This document shows positions 43,407 to 53,271 of a stretch of 64,000 nt of DNA, piece after piece. Within the stretch, counting starts at the first letter, position 1. Each line of letters starts with the position of its first letter. The DNA comes from Bacteroidota bacterium (GTDB lineage Bacteria > Bacteroidota > Bacteroidia > Chitinophagales > Chitinophagaceae). Made by a program: the position numbers and the translations under genes. The notes beneath the pieces are model-generated. The model had not been told where the DNA came from, did no database searches, and saw only the letters and a list, made by a program, of their open reading frames with translations. The stretch is from contig CANGQJ010000003.1 of assembly GCA_947456625.1 (NCBI GenBank), positions 1-64,000 of the forward strand, in the 5' to 3' direction.

Positions 43407-45635
43407 ATGATAAAAAGGCTATTTTTTACTTTTTTCGTATTTATTACAATTGGACTTTGTACTATTGTTGGTGCGCAAAACATAAGTGATTTTCAAAAAG
43501 GTTTTCAATTAAATATTCAACCCACCTCAAGTTCCATTGTATTAGATGGTATTTTAGATGAAGCTGCATGGAAGAGTTCAACAGTTGCAAAAGATTTCTT
43601 TAAAAAATATCCAAGCGATATTGGTGCTCCTAAGCAACAGACCGAGGTGCTAATGACCTTTGATGATAAAAATATTTACTTTGCTTTTAAAGTATACGCT
43701 AAAGAGGATCAAATTATTAAAAGTTTAAAAAGAGATGTAGGTTATGAAGGGTCAGATGGTATTGCTGTTATTTTAGATCCATTGAATCAAAAAACAAATG
43801 GATTTATTTTTACATTGACCTCAAAAAATGTACAATCCGAAGACGAACTCACCACAAATACCGAAGAAAAACTATCTTTTAGTTGGGATACAAAATGGAA
43901 TTCTGCAACAAAAATGTATGCTGGTTATTGGATTGGCGAAATTGCCATTCCTTTAAAATCATTGAGGTACAACGATAAGCAACGTTTTTGGGGAATTAAT
44001 TTTTTAAGAGCCGATTTGCAAAGTAACGAATACAGTTGTTGGACAAAAGTGCCACCCATTTTTAAATCCTATGATTTAGGTTATATGGGAGTTTTAAATT
44101 GGCCCGATGCTCCACCCAAAACAAGTGTAAATAAAATACTTTTACCCTACATCACAGGGAACTCAACTAGTGACGATGAAAATAATAAATTATTAAAAAA
44201 CTCAGGCAACATTGGCTTTGATGCAAAAATGACTTTAAATTCTTCATTAAATTTAGACGTCACGGTTAATCCTGATTTCTCGCAAGTTGAAGTGGATCAA
44301 TTAGTAACTAATTTAACGCGTTTCAATATTTTCTTACCGGAAAAAAGAACTTTCTTTTTAGAAAATGGCGACTTGTTTTCCAACCTAGGGAATTACTTTG
44401 TAAGTCCTTTTTATTCAAGGACCATTGGTTTGGACAAAGAAGGCAATACCATTCCTATTTTATTAGGGGCTAGGATTTCTGGCAACTTAAATGCATCAAC
44501 TAGAATTGGAATCATGGATATCCAAACTGGTGCCAAGGGAAGTTATTCACCTGAAAATTTTTCGGCCATCACTGTTCAAAAAAGATTATGGCAAAGATCT
44601 TTACTAAAAACATATTTTTTGGATAGAGAAAATTTCATTTCAACTGCTGATATTAAGAAAAATCCAATGGATCAATATGGAAGAAATGCTGGAATGAGTT
44701 TGATTTTATCAAATAGTGAGGGGACTAAAAAAGGAGAAATTAGTTATCATCAATCCATCAAGCCTAATATTAATAATAAAGACGCATTTTTTGAAGCAAA
44801 TTTTGCTAGAACAATAAACGACTGGCGCTTCTTTGGGCAAATGGGAAATGTCGGTAAAAATTACTACACGGACATGGGCTATGTTCAAAGGATTGATAAT
44901 TACGATGCCTTAAGAGACACTACTATTAGAGTGGGCTATAAAGATGCATATAGTAGCATAAGTAAAAAAATATATTTAAAGACTGGGAAAATAGGAAGGC
45001 TTGAATTTTCACTTGAAGAGTTCTTTGTTTTAAATGCAGACAATAGTTTTAGCGAAAACGAAAATGCTTTTAAAATTAATACCGAGTATAGAAATAGTTC
45101 TGGTTTTAAATTGACATTCACAAATTCAAATCTTAATTTATTATTCCCAACCAAGCCGGGCAATGGTATTCCGCTTCCAACGGGCACTTATAAATACAAT
45201 CAATTTAATTTGATGTACTATTCTGATATGCGTAAACTGTTTAGTTGGAATACAATGGTCACCTTGGGTGAATATTACAATGGCGATATAACAGGAATTG
45301 GAGCAGGCGTAATTTGGAGAAATCAACCCCATTTAACTTTTTCGTTAAATGCAGAAATGGATAAAATTCAATTGCCAAAAGTATATGGGAACAATAATTT
45401 AATTTTAATTGCGCCTAAACTAGAATATAATTTTAATACCAAATTATTCTGGACCACCTTTGTTCAGTACAATACACAGCAAAACAATTTTAACATAAAC
45501 AGTCGCTTACAATATAGATTTAAACCAATGAGTGACTTTTTCCTAGTGTACACAGATAACTATTTTACAGATCCTGTCATTAAAAATAAAAACAGAGCCC
45601 TTATCTTTAAGTTTAGTTACTGGTTTAATTTATAA
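43407..45635 (+). CDS. DUF5916-type outer-membrane protein with carbohydrate-binding 9-like domain
   Basis: 742 residues from ATG 43407 (signal peptide cleaving after VGAQ). Residues about 35-220 look like the CBM9/DOMON-type sandwich ([31 protein letters not shown]), and about 240-742 are beta-strand-rich with aromatic ends, closing in FKFSYWFNL, as in outer-membrane barrels. Includes [29 protein letters not shown] split over two strands, typical for DUF5916. Function unknown; not accompanied by SusD. A TTG start 18 nt upstream is also open. Confidence 0.87.
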   Translation: MIKRLFFTFFVFITIGLCTIVGAQNISDFQKGFQLNIQPTSSSIVLDGILDEAAWKSSTVAKDFFKKYPSDIGAPKQQTEVLMTFDDKNIYFAFKVYAKEDQIIKSLKRDVGYEGSDGIAVILDPLNQKTNGFIFTLTSKNVQSEDELTTNTEEKLSFSWDTKWNSATKMYAGYWIGEIAIPLKSLRYNDKQRFWGINFLRADLQSNEYSCWTKVPPIFKSYDLGYMGVLNWPDAPPKTSVNKILLPYITGNSTSDDENNKLLKNSGNIGFDAKMTLNSSLNLDVTVNPDFSQVEVDQLVTNLTRFNIFLPEKRTFFLENGDLFSNLGNYFVSPFYSRTIGLDKEGNTIPILLGARISGNLNASTRIGIMDIQTGAKGSYSPENFSAITVQKRLWQRSLLKTYFLDRENFISTADIKKNPMDQYGRNAGMSLILSNSEGTKKGEISYHQSIKPNINNKDAFFEANFARTINDWRFFGQMGNVGKNYYTDMGYVQRIDNYDALRDTTIRVGYKDAYSSISKKIYLKTGKIGRLEFSLEEFFVLNADNSFSENENAFKINTEYRNSSGFKLTFTNSNLNLLFPTKPGNGIPLPTGTYKYNQFNLMYYSDMRKLFSWNTMVTLGEYYNGDITGIGAGVIWRNQPHLTFSLNAEMDKIQLPKVYGNNNLILIAPKLEYNFNTKLFWTTFVQYNTQQNNFNINSRLQYRFKPMSDFFLVYTDNYFTDPVIKNKNRALIFKFSYWFNL

Positions 45636-45652
45636 AAACAAGTATCAATTTT

Positions 45653-47287
45653 ATGGGCAATCATTTTACAATATCAGGCCAATACGTTGACATTTTAAAC
45701 AAGCGTATATTTCCTGCAAACATTACTATTACCGATAAAGTAATAACACAAATTGAACCTTGTGAATTCGCTCCTCAGCAATTTATACTTCCAGGCTTTA
45801 TTGACAGCCATGTTCATGTAGAAAGTAGCATGCTTATTCCTAGTTCCTTTGCACAACTTGCGGTGGTGCATGGCACCATTGGAACAATAAGTGACCCTCA
45901 CGAAATTGCAAATGTTTGTGGTGTAAAAGGAGTGCACTACATGATAGACAATGGCAAAAAAGTGCCTTTTCATTTTTTCTTTGGCGCGCCAAGCTGTGTA
46001 CCAGCAACAAGTTTTGAAACAGCTGGAGATGCTATAAACAGCATTCAAGTTGCCGAGCTATTAGCAAGTGATGATATTTATTATTTAAGTGAGATGATGA
46101 ACTTCCCAGGCGTTTTATTCAAAGACGAGGAAGTGATGAAAAAAATAAAAGCAGCACATGCACTAGGAAAGCCAGTAGACGGACATGCGCCAGGATTAAT
46201 GGGCGAGGATGCAAAAAAATATATTCAAGCAGGTATAAGTACCGACCACGAATGTTTTACAATAGCAGAAGCAGTTGATAAATTAAGTTTTGGAATGAAA
46301 ATTTTAATTAGAGAAGGGAGTGCAGCTAAAAACTTTGAAGCCCTATACGAGCTTATAGACGATCATCCAAATAATGTTATGCTTTGCAGCGATGACAAGC
46401 ATCCTGACAGTTTACTAGAAGGTCATATTAATGTGCTTTGTGCAAGAGCAGTTGCAAAGGGATTAGATATTTTTAATATTTTAAAAGCTGCATGTATTAA
46501 TCCTGTTTTGCATTACAAATTACCTACAGGCCTTGCTCGTGTTGGCGACAATGCTAATTTTATAGTTCTAAATGACTTAACCCATTTTAAAGTAAATCAA
46601 ACTTATATTAATGGCGAATTGGTTGCAGAAAATGGCACCTCATTTATAAATGCTATTCATGAATCCATTATTAATAACTTTAATGCTTCCCCAATTCAAA
46701 TTTCAGATATACAAATAAAGGTCCATAATTACCCAACAATAGAAAATAAAATTCCAGTAATTGAGGCCATAGATGGACAATTAATTACAAATTGTTTATG
46801 GGAAACCCCAGCTATTGAAAATGAACTTATTGTATCAAATGTCAAAAACGATATTTTAAAAGTAGTAGTATACAATAGGTATTTTAAAGCGGAGCCAAAA
46901 ATTGCATTCATCAAAAATTTTGGATTTAAGCAAGGCGCAATTGCTTCAACAGTTGCACATGATAGCCATAATATTATAGCAGTTGGTGTAAGCGACAAAA
47001 ATATTGTTGAGGCCATTAATTTAGTAATTGAACAAAAGGGTGGTATTAGTTGTGTGGAGGATTCAAATAATTTGGTATTGGGACTTCCAGTAGCTGGACT
47101 TATGAGTGCAAGTGACCCTTATGAGGTGGCAAACGCATATACCCAAATTGATCAAATGGCTAAATCCCTGGGTTCTAAACTAGGATCCCCTTTTATGACC
47201 TTAAGTTTTATGGCATTACTTGTTATTCCACATTTAAAATTGAGCGATAAAGGGCTTTTTGACGGGGACAACTTTAAATTATTTTAA
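45653..47287 (+). CDS. ade: adenine deaminase
   Basis: 544 residues. Amidohydrolase of the ADE type: [20 protein letters not shown] with metal His residues, [26 protein letters not shown], and a C-terminal ADE domain ([20 protein letters not shown]). It converts adenine to hypoxanthine and ammonia. The upp gene follows after 42 nt, and purH a little further on, so nucleobase salvage genes cluster here. Confidence 0.95.
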   Translation: MGNHFTISGQYVDILNKRIFPANITITDKVITQIEPCEFAPQQFILPGFIDSHVHVESSMLIPSSFAQLAVVHGTIGTISDPHEIANVCGVKGVHYMIDNGKKVPFHFFFGAPSCVPATSFETAGDAINSIQVAELLASDDIYYLSEMMNFPGVLFKDEEVMKKIKAAHALGKPVDGHAPGLMGEDAKKYIQAGISTDHECFTIAEAVDKLSFGMKILIREGSAAKNFEALYELIDDHPNNVMLCSDDKHPDSLLEGHINVLCARAVAKGLDIFNILKAACINPVLHYKLPTGLARVGDNANFIVLNDLTHFKVNQTYINGELVAENGTSFINAIHESIINNFNASPIQISDIQIKVHNYPTIENKIPVIEAIDGQLITNCLWETPAIENELIVSNVKNDILKVVVYNRYFKAEPKIAFIKNFGFKQGAIASTVAHDSHNIIAVGVSDKNIVEAINLVIEQKGGISCVEDSNNLVLGLPVAGLMSASDPYEVANAYTQIDQMAKSLGSKLGSPFMTLSFMALLVIPHLKLSDKGLFDGDNFKLF

Positions 47288-47305
47288 TATTGGCTAGAAG
47301 AAACT

Positions 47306-47313
47306 TAGTTTTG
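47306..47313 (+). promoter_or_regulatory. -7 promoter element of upp
   Basis: TAGTTTTG, exact TAnnTTTG match, 16 nt before the ATG of upp. No normal -33 spacing. Confidence 0.4.
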
Positions 47314-47329
47314 AAAAAAATAGAAAAAG

Positions 47330-47983
47330 ATGGTTTATCATTTAAGTGAAAAGCATAGCTTATTAAGCAACTGGGTTGCGGAATTAAGAGACATTAATGT
47401 ACAAAATGATAGAATGCGTTTTAGAAGAAATTTAGAACGTATTGGGGAAGTAACAGCATATGAAATGAGTAAACTCATGCCTAGTAAAGTAGTACCAACC
47501 ACTACGCCATTAGGAATACATCAATCCAAAGTATTAGCCGAGCAACCGGTATTGGCTACTATATTAAGAGCCGGACTTCCACTACATCAAGGCATGTTAA
47601 ATTATTTTGACAAAGCCGATAATGCATTTATTTCTGCCTACAGAAAACATCACGACAACGGAAGTTTTGAAATTAGCATTGAATACCTTAGTTGTCCTAA
47701 TTTAAACAATCGTGTAGTTATTGTATCTGACCCTATGCTTGCCACTGGCGCTTCGCTTGTAGAAACCATAAAGGCAATCACAAAAAATCAAACACCAAAG
47801 GAATTGCATATAGTTGTAGCCATTGCTAGTAAAAAAGGAATAGAAACAGTAGAGGCCGCACTTGGTAAAAACATTCCAATTTGGTGTGGCGACATAGACG
47901 ATACTTTAAATGACCATAGCTATATCATTCCAGGTTTAGGGGACGCAGGCGATTTAGCATATGGAACCAAAATGCAATCCTAA
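47330..47983 (+). CDS. upp: uracil phosphoribosyltransferase
   Basis: 217 residues. Type I phosphoribosyltransferase: ILRAGLPLHQGML, the PRPP loop VVIVSDPMLATGAS, and GLGDAGDLAYGTK at the C-terminus. Makes UMP from uracil and PRPP. Between ade and the EI24 gene. Confidence 0.96.
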   Translation: MVYHLSEKHSLLSNWVAELRDINVQNDRMRFRRNLERIGEVTAYEMSKLMPSKVVPTTTPLGIHQSKVLAEQPVLATILRAGLPLHQGMLNYFDKADNAFISAYRKHHDNGSFEISIEYLSCPNLNNRVVIVSDPMLATGASLVETIKAITKNQTPKELHIVVAIASKKGIETVEAALGKNIPIWCGDIDDTLNDHSYIIPGLGDAGDLAYGTKMQS

Positions 47984-48019
47984 TATAGGACTTCGTATCT
48001 TTACCATAAATCATAATTT

Positions 48020-48781
48020 TTGCTTAAAGAACTCATCATTTCTATTCGTGCATTTTATAGAGCACATCAATTCATCATGCAGCATCGCATGTGGAGATGG
48101 ATGATTTTACCTGGTATCATTTATGCTTTTTTATTTGTAATTGGCATTACCTACTTTAGTCAAACTTCAAGTTTGTTTATTGAATGGATTATATTAAAAA
48201 CGGGTTTAAAGTCATGGGTTGATAGCATAGGAAGTGATTTAATTGGATTTTTTATAACCATGGGTAGTTTCTGGCTTTGGTTTACTTTATTGCTATTTTA
48301 CTTTGCATTATTCAAATTCATTTTCCTACTTTTATTTGCACCTGTATTTTCATACCAACACCTTCGCATAGCAGCTATTCAAAAAAACGAAATATTTATT
48401 TTCAAATGGGGTGAATATATTATGTTAGTAATTCGAGCTATTAAATTAAACCTCACTAACATGTTATGGCAAACGGTGTATTTGATTCCAATTGTTATTG
48501 TTTGTACTATTCCAATTATAGGTTGGTTTACACCTATATTAACCATTTTAATGGAGTGTTATTATTTTGGATATGCTATGCTTGATTATGGTTTAGCAAC
48601 AGAAAATAAATCAAGGGTTTCGGCTACCACTTATGTGAGTAATCATAAGGGACTTCCAATTGCAAATGGTATTGTTTTTTATATCATGCATTTAATACCA
48701 GTGGTAGGCTGGATGACAGCCCCTTTTTATGCACTAATTGCAGCACATTTAAATACACAAGAAATAAAGGATAACGCATAA
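48020..48781 (+). CDS. EI24/CysZ-like membrane protein
   Basis: 253 residues with six or so hydrophobic segments in the EI24/CysZ pattern (FIMQHRMWRWMILPGIIYAF early, WFTPILTILMECYYFGYAML late). CysZ imports sulfate in enteric bacteria; the Bacteroidota members are not assigned. Start is TTG at 48020; a later ATG (Met20, then Met24) would remove the first amphipathic segment. A box-like TATCTTTA (47996-48003) lies 16 nt before TTG. Stop and the next start share one base (TAATG). Confidence 0.75.
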   Translation: MLKELIISIRAFYRAHQFIMQHRMWRWMILPGIIYAFLFVIGITYFSQTSSLFIEWIILKTGLKSWVDSIGSDLIGFFITMGSFWLWFTLLLFYFALFKFIFLLLFAPVFSYQHLRIAAIQKNEIFIFKWGEYIMLVIRAIKLNLTNMLWQTVYLIPIVIVCTIPIIGWFTPILTILMECYYFGYAMLDYGLATENKSRVSATTYVSNHKGLPIANGIVFYIMHLIPVVGWMTAPFYALIAAHLNTQEIKDNA

Positions 48782-49485
48782 TGAGTATTGGCAAAGTATA
48801 TTTATTACCAATGTTACTTCACGAAGAAGGTTGGGATGCTATTTCTTCCAACACACAATCTTGGATAGCAAACTGTGACGCTTTTTTTGTTGAAAACGAA
48901 AAAACCACCAGACGTTTTTTTAAAAAAGTATGGAAGGAAATGGTAATTGACAATTACATTTGGCACCCCATTCACAAAGTAGAGGCCGATCAAATAAATG
49001 TGTTTATAAGTATATTGAAGCAGGGTAAAAATATTGGGATTGTTTCTGAAGCAGGATGTGCTGGCATTGCCGATCCTGGTCAAATATTAATTGCAGCAGC
49101 ACAGGAGTTAGGGGCTATAGTAAAACCATATATCGCACCAAATTCAATCATAATGGCACTTATGGCCAGTGGCATGAATGGTCAAAATTTTCAATTTCAT
49201 GGTTATTTACCAATTGACAATGCCGAAAGAAAGAAAAAAATGCTTTCGTTGGAAGCCGATGCAAATTTAAAGGGTGCCACGCAAATTTGTATCGAAACTC
49301 CCTACCGAAACAATCAACTATTGGACGCTTTTATTGCTAATTGTCACCCACTAACCAGGCTATGCATAGGAGTAGACATCACTGGCCCTAACGAATTTAT
49401 AAAAACGGCACCTATTTCCTATTGGAAAAATAATAAGCCAGAACTTCACAAAAAATTAGCTGTTTTTTTATTGAGCGCAAAGTAA
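48781..49485 (+). CDS. RsmI-like SAM-dependent methyltransferase (tetrapyrrole-methylase fold)
   Basis: 234 residues, shorter than canonical RsmI (about 280). N-terminal GKVYLLPMLLHEEGWDAISS replaces the usual GNLxD-type start; the SAM motif is SEAGCAGIADPG in place of SDAGTPxISDPG. This is a divergent Bacteroidota subgroup; it may methylate 16S rRNA or something else. Overlaps the EI24 gene's stop by 1 nt, so translation is probably coupled. Confidence 0.8.
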   Translation: MSIGKVYLLPMLLHEEGWDAISSNTQSWIANCDAFFVENEKTTRRFFKKVWKEMVIDNYIWHPIHKVEADQINVFISILKQGKNIGIVSEAGCAGIADPGQILIAAAQELGAIVKPYIAPNSIIMALMASGMNGQNFQFHGYLPIDNAERKKKMLSLEADANLKGATQICIETPYRNNQLLDAFIANCHPLTRLCIGVDITGPNEFIKTAPISYWKNNKPELHKKLAVFLLSAK

Positions 49486-49527
49486 AAGCCGAATAAAATT
49501 ATACAAGTGCTTTTCCTAATTTAATGA

Positions 49528-50790
49528 ATGCAAAATGCTTATGCATATTGGAGAGCAACGCATCCACTTGTATTTATTAGTTTTCATTTAATATTGGGGG
49601 CTGCAAGTAGTTCATTTTTCCCACAAATTTCTTTTTACAATAGCCTTCAACTTGCTATTGTCATTTTACTCATTGGAATAGTGTTATTACTATTTTTTAA
49701 TAATGTCAAAAATCAAAATTTTTTACAGGGGTTATTAGTATCTATTATTTTAGTGAGTTGGGGTTTGGCTATAAAATTTGCTGCACAAAAAAATAATTTA
49801 CTTCACATACCCTACCCCAATAAGTTTATTTTAATATGCCAAAATTGGGTAATAACTAAAATAAACTTATACATTGCTAACAAAGAGGCAAATGGTTTTG
49901 CATTGGCAATTTTATTGGGTTTAAAGTCTGATATTAATAAAGAACTAATTAATGCTTATACGCAGCTAGGCATAATACATATTGTGGCTATAAGTGGGAT
50001 GCATTTGCAAATACTTTTTAATAATTTAAATAAAATCACACAATACTTTCCTAAATCAAAATTGTTTTTAACAGTAGAACTTATTTTACTCCTCCTTATT
50101 GTTTGGACTTATACGCTAATGGCATTTGCAAGTCCCTCTATAGTAAGAGCAGCTTTGTTTTTTTCGTTCTTTACTTTTGGAAAGTTTATAGGTGCTTCTA
50201 GTTTTGTATTAAATTCCATTGGCGGCGGATTACTTGTTTTATTGCTTTTCAACGTAGGGGATTTATCTAATATTGGCCTTCAACTTTCTTACGGTGCCGT
50301 TATTGGTATTCATTTATTTTATAAACTATTTTTTTCGGCAATTGAATTGCATAACCCAATAATTAAATTTTTATGGAGTAATTGCTGTATGAGTTTAGCA
50401 GCTCAGCTAACTACCCTGCCTATTTTAGCGTTGCACTTTCATCAAATTGCAGGTTGGGTACTAGTAAGTAATTTTATTATGGTCCCACTTAGTAATTTCA
50501 TTTTATATGGGCTGGCCATTTTATTATTGCTCCCTAATTCACTTTTTATTACACATTATTGGGGTCAATTCATGGAAAAATACATCCTTTATTTTAATAA
50601 TATGGTAAGTGGTTGGTTTCAAAACACAAAAGCAGGAAGCATTTTAATTACAATGCATTATTTTGATATACTGTTTTACTATCTTATACTATTGTTTGTT
50701 TACTTATGGGTGTATTTAAAGCGTCCAAACTACCTAATTTGGACTTTGGTATTTATTTGTGTGTACTTGCTTAGAAAGTTATTCAGCTAG
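49528..50790 (+). CDS. short ComEC/Rec2-family competence membrane protein
   Basis: 420 residues, all hydrophobic helices with short loops. The competence-domain hallmark LGIIHIVAISGMHLQ (about 150-163) is intact, and the ~10-helix core follows. The soluble OB-like N-terminal domain (DUF4131 type) that normally lies between the first helices and the core is absent, and no C-terminal metallo-beta-lactamase domain exists. ComEC forms the inner-membrane channel for transforming DNA. Frame is open throughout, with no sign of recent breakage. Gap of 42 nt after the methylase. Confidence 0.8.
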   Translation: MQNAYAYWRATHPLVFISFHLILGAASSSFFPQISFYNSLQLAIVILLIGIVLLLFFNNVKNQNFLQGLLVSIILVSWGLAIKFAAQKNNLLHIPYPNKFILICQNWVITKINLYIANKEANGFALAILLGLKSDINKELINAYTQLGIIHIVAISGMHLQILFNNLNKITQYFPKSKLFLTVELILLLLIVWTYTLMAFASPSIVRAALFFSFFTFGKFIGASSFVLNSIGGGLLVLLLFNVGDLSNIGLQLSYGAVIGIHLFYKLFFSAIELHNPIIKFLWSNCCMSLAAQLTTLPILALHFHQIAGWVLVSNFIMVPLSNFILYGLAILLLLPNSLFITHYWGQFMEKYILYFNNMVSGWFQNTKAGSILITMHYFDILFYYLILLFVYLWVYLKRPNYLIWTLVFICVYLLRKLFS

Positions 50791-50839
50791 TTGGTTTTTT
50801 TGTGGAAAATGTCCCCTTTAAAAAAATAGAGGAACAACG

Positions 50840-50847
50840 TAACTTTG
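50840..50847 (+). promoter_or_regulatory. -7 promoter element of purH
   Basis: TAACTTTG, exact match, 3 nt before the ATG at 50851; predicts a leaderless transcript. Confidence 0.6.
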
Positions 50848-50850
50848 CCT

Positions 50851-52335
50851 ATGGAAAAGAAAATACAATCGGCCCTTATTTCGGTCTTTTATAAAGACGG
50901 TTTAGAACCTTTAGCAAGAACATTACATAGTTTAAATATTACCATTTATTCTACTGGTGGTACTCAAAAATTTTTAGAAGATTTAGGCATCCCTTGTATA
51001 GCTGTAGAATCAGTTACTGGCTACCCATCTATATTAGGTGGTCGTGTTAAAACTTTACACCCATCGGTTTTTGGTGGAATTTTAGGTCGTAGGTACGAGC
51101 CGCAGGACCTTGCCGAAATGGCGCAATATAAAATACCCGAATTAGATTTAGTAATTGTTGACTTATACCCTTTTGAAGAAACATTAAGAACAACCAACGA
51201 AGAAAAATTAATTATTGAAAAAATTGATATTGGCGGGCCTTCTATGATTCGCGCTGCAGCCAAAAATTTCCGCGATTTAGTGGTATTGTCTGCCAAAGAC
51301 GACTATCAAAAATTAAATGAATTATTAATAAACCAAAGCGGAACCACTAACCTTGAGCAACGTAAATCATTTGCCGCCAAAGCATTTGAGGTAGTAATGC
51401 ATTATGACGTTGCCATTAGCAATTATTTTAATCCAAGTGCTGGCAAAGTATTACGTTATGGTGAAAACCCACACCAAGTTGCTACATTTTATGGCAATTT
51501 GGATAATTGGTTTGACCAATTAAGTGGCAAGGAATTATCCTATAATAATTTAGTAGACGTAGACGCTGCTATTGCTTTAATTGGCGATCTGCCAAAAACA
51601 AGTTTTGCAATTATTAAACACACCAATGTTTGTGGTGTTGCTAATCGCAATACTGTATTTGAAAGTTGGAACGCTGCGCTTGCAGGAGATCCTGAAAGTG
51701 CATTTGGCGGGGTACTTGTTACTAATGGCGCAATAGACAAAGCAACTGCCGAAGCAATACAAGAAATTTTCTTTGAAGTACTTATTGCTCCTGCATTTGA
51801 TGCAGACGCTTTAGCAATTCTTGTTACTAAAAAGAATAGAATATTACTGCAAAGTAAAGCTGGTGTTAGTTTTAAACCTACAGCCGCCAAGTCTATATTA
51901 AATGGAATTTTAGAACAAGGAATTGATACTGGCAATTTTGCAAACTGGGATGAAGTGGGTGCAAGACCTTGTACTAGCAACGAAAAAGAGGACTTGGAAT
52001 TTGGAAATATTATTTGCAAGCATTTAAAAAGTAATGCAATTGCACTTATTAAAAACAAACAACTTGTTGGAAAAGGTTGTGGTCAAACTTCAAGGGTTGA
52101 CGCTTTGAGACATGCCATTGAAAAAGCAAAGCAATTTAATTTTGATTTAAAAGGTGCAGCACTTGCATCCGATGCATTTTTCCCGTTTGATGACTGTGTT
52201 AAAATCGCACATGAGCAAGGAATTGAAGCTTTCATTCAGCCAGGCGGATCGGTTAGAGATAAGGATAGTATCGCTTATTGTGTAAACAATGGTCTTGCTA
52301 TGGTGATGACACAACTTAGACATTTTAAACACTAA
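50851..52335 (+). CDS. purH: bifunctional AICAR transformylase/IMP cyclohydrolase
   Basis: 494 residues from ATG 50851. N-terminal MGS-like cyclohydrolase domain (STGGTQKFLEDLG, KTLHPSVFGGIL) and C-terminal transformylase domain with RYGENPHQVATFYG, FAIIKHTNVCG (usually KHxNPCG) and QPGGSVRD. It catalyses the last two steps to IMP. A TTG 6 nt upstream is open but unlikely. Followed after 9 nt by an EamA transporter. Confidence 0.97.
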   Translation: MEKKIQSALISVFYKDGLEPLARTLHSLNITIYSTGGTQKFLEDLGIPCIAVESVTGYPSILGGRVKTLHPSVFGGILGRRYEPQDLAEMAQYKIPELDLVIVDLYPFEETLRTTNEEKLIIEKIDIGGPSMIRAAAKNFRDLVVLSAKDDYQKLNELLINQSGTTNLEQRKSFAAKAFEVVMHYDVAISNYFNPSAGKVLRYGENPHQVATFYGNLDNWFDQLSGKELSYNNLVDVDAAIALIGDLPKTSFAIIKHTNVCGVANRNTVFESWNAALAGDPESAFGGVLVTNGAIDKATAEAIQEIFFEVLIAPAFDADALAILVTKKNRILLQSKAGVSFKPTAAKSILNGILEQGIDTGNFANWDEVGARPCTSNEKEDLEFGNIICKHLKSNAIALIKNKQLVGKGCGQTSRVDALRHAIEKAKQFNFDLKGAALASDAFFPFDDCVKIAHEQGIEAFIQPGGSVRDKDSIAYCVNNGLAMVMTQLRHFKH

Positions 52336-52344
52336 TACCTTAAA

Positions 52345-53271
52345 ATGTCTACTCAAAAAAAAGCATACCTTGCACTATGTGTTACAAGTATTGTGTGGGG
52401 TACTACTTGGGTAGCTAGTAAAATGGGTGTTAAACATATGCCTGCATTTGAATTGGCTAGTATTAGGCAATTTTTAGGCGGCATTACGTATGTACTCTTT
52501 TTTTTAATCAAAGGTGAAAAGCTGCCTACAAGGCAACAATTTATTTGGTTAGTGCCAATGGCTTTTTTAATGTTTGTCTCGGCCAACGGCATTGCAACTT
52601 ACGGACTCCAATTTATTACAAGTGGGCTTGCAGCATTAATTGCAGCACTTTACCCATTATCGGTTGTACTTATTGAAAGATTTTATTTTAAAGCAATAAA
52701 AATTACAGCTCCAACTTTAACTGGTTTATTGTTAGGGCTTTTAGGAATTGGATTTATTTTTTACAAGGATAGTCTTGGAACACATGATTCAAAATACATT
52801 TTTGGAATTGCGTTATCTATGTTTGCCATGTTTTGCTGGAGTGTAGGCTCTATCATAATTGCAAGAAATAAAATTCAAATGAACGCCTACAATTCAATTG
52901 GCTGGCAAATGCTAATTAGTTCAGCATGTATGGGGCTTTATACAATTTATAGTGGCAATTATATAGCCTTATATAAAATTCCAGCCATCTCTTGGGCCGC
53001 AATTATTTATATGGTAATTGGGGGTTCAATTTTTGCATTTGTTTCCTTTATTTATAGCATGAAACATTTACATCCAGCTATCGCATCGCTTTATGCGTAT
53101 ATCAATCCCATTGTTGCAATATGGGTTGGCTCTTTGGTACTTGGGGAACAAATGTCATGGAATAGTATTATTGGCACCATATGTACCCTTATAGGTGTTT
53201 ACCTCGTGAATCGTAGTTTAAAAAGTCAAAAAGATCCTGTAGAGGCTATTTCCGACGCAGATGCGATGTAA
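52345..53271 (+). CDS. EamA-family (DMT superfamily) transporter
   Basis: 308 residues, ten helices as two EamA repeats: WGTTWVASKMGVKHMPAFEL starts the first; the second has MLISSACMGLYTIYSG and ends GTICTLIGVYLVNRS. Likely exports metabolites such as amino acids or purines; substrate unknown. Overlaps nothing; its stop abuts that of the convergent lutB-like gene with no gap. Confidence 0.9.
   Translation: MSTQKKAYLALCVTSIVWGTTWVASKMGVKHMPAFELASIRQFLGGITYVLFFLIKGEKLPTRQQFIWLVPMAFLMFVSANGIATYGLQFITSGLAALIAALYPLSVVLIERFYFKAIKITAPTLTGLLLGLLGIGFIFYKDSLGTHDSKYIFGIALSMFAMFCWSVGSIIIARNKIQMNAYNSIGWQMLISSACMGLYTIYSGNYIALYKIPAISWAAIIYMVIGGSIFAFVSFIYSMKHLHPAIASLYAYINPIVAIWVGSLVLGEQMSWNSIIGTICTLIGVYLVNRSLKSQKDPVEAISDADAM

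Noticed and set aside
51540..52058. 172-codon open frame opposite purH, and other long antisense frames such as 2716-3180 opposite mnmE and 5293-5721 opposite exbD
   Set aside because: They lie fully inside well-supported genes, have no domain character or signal, and are explained by the codon bias of the sense gene.
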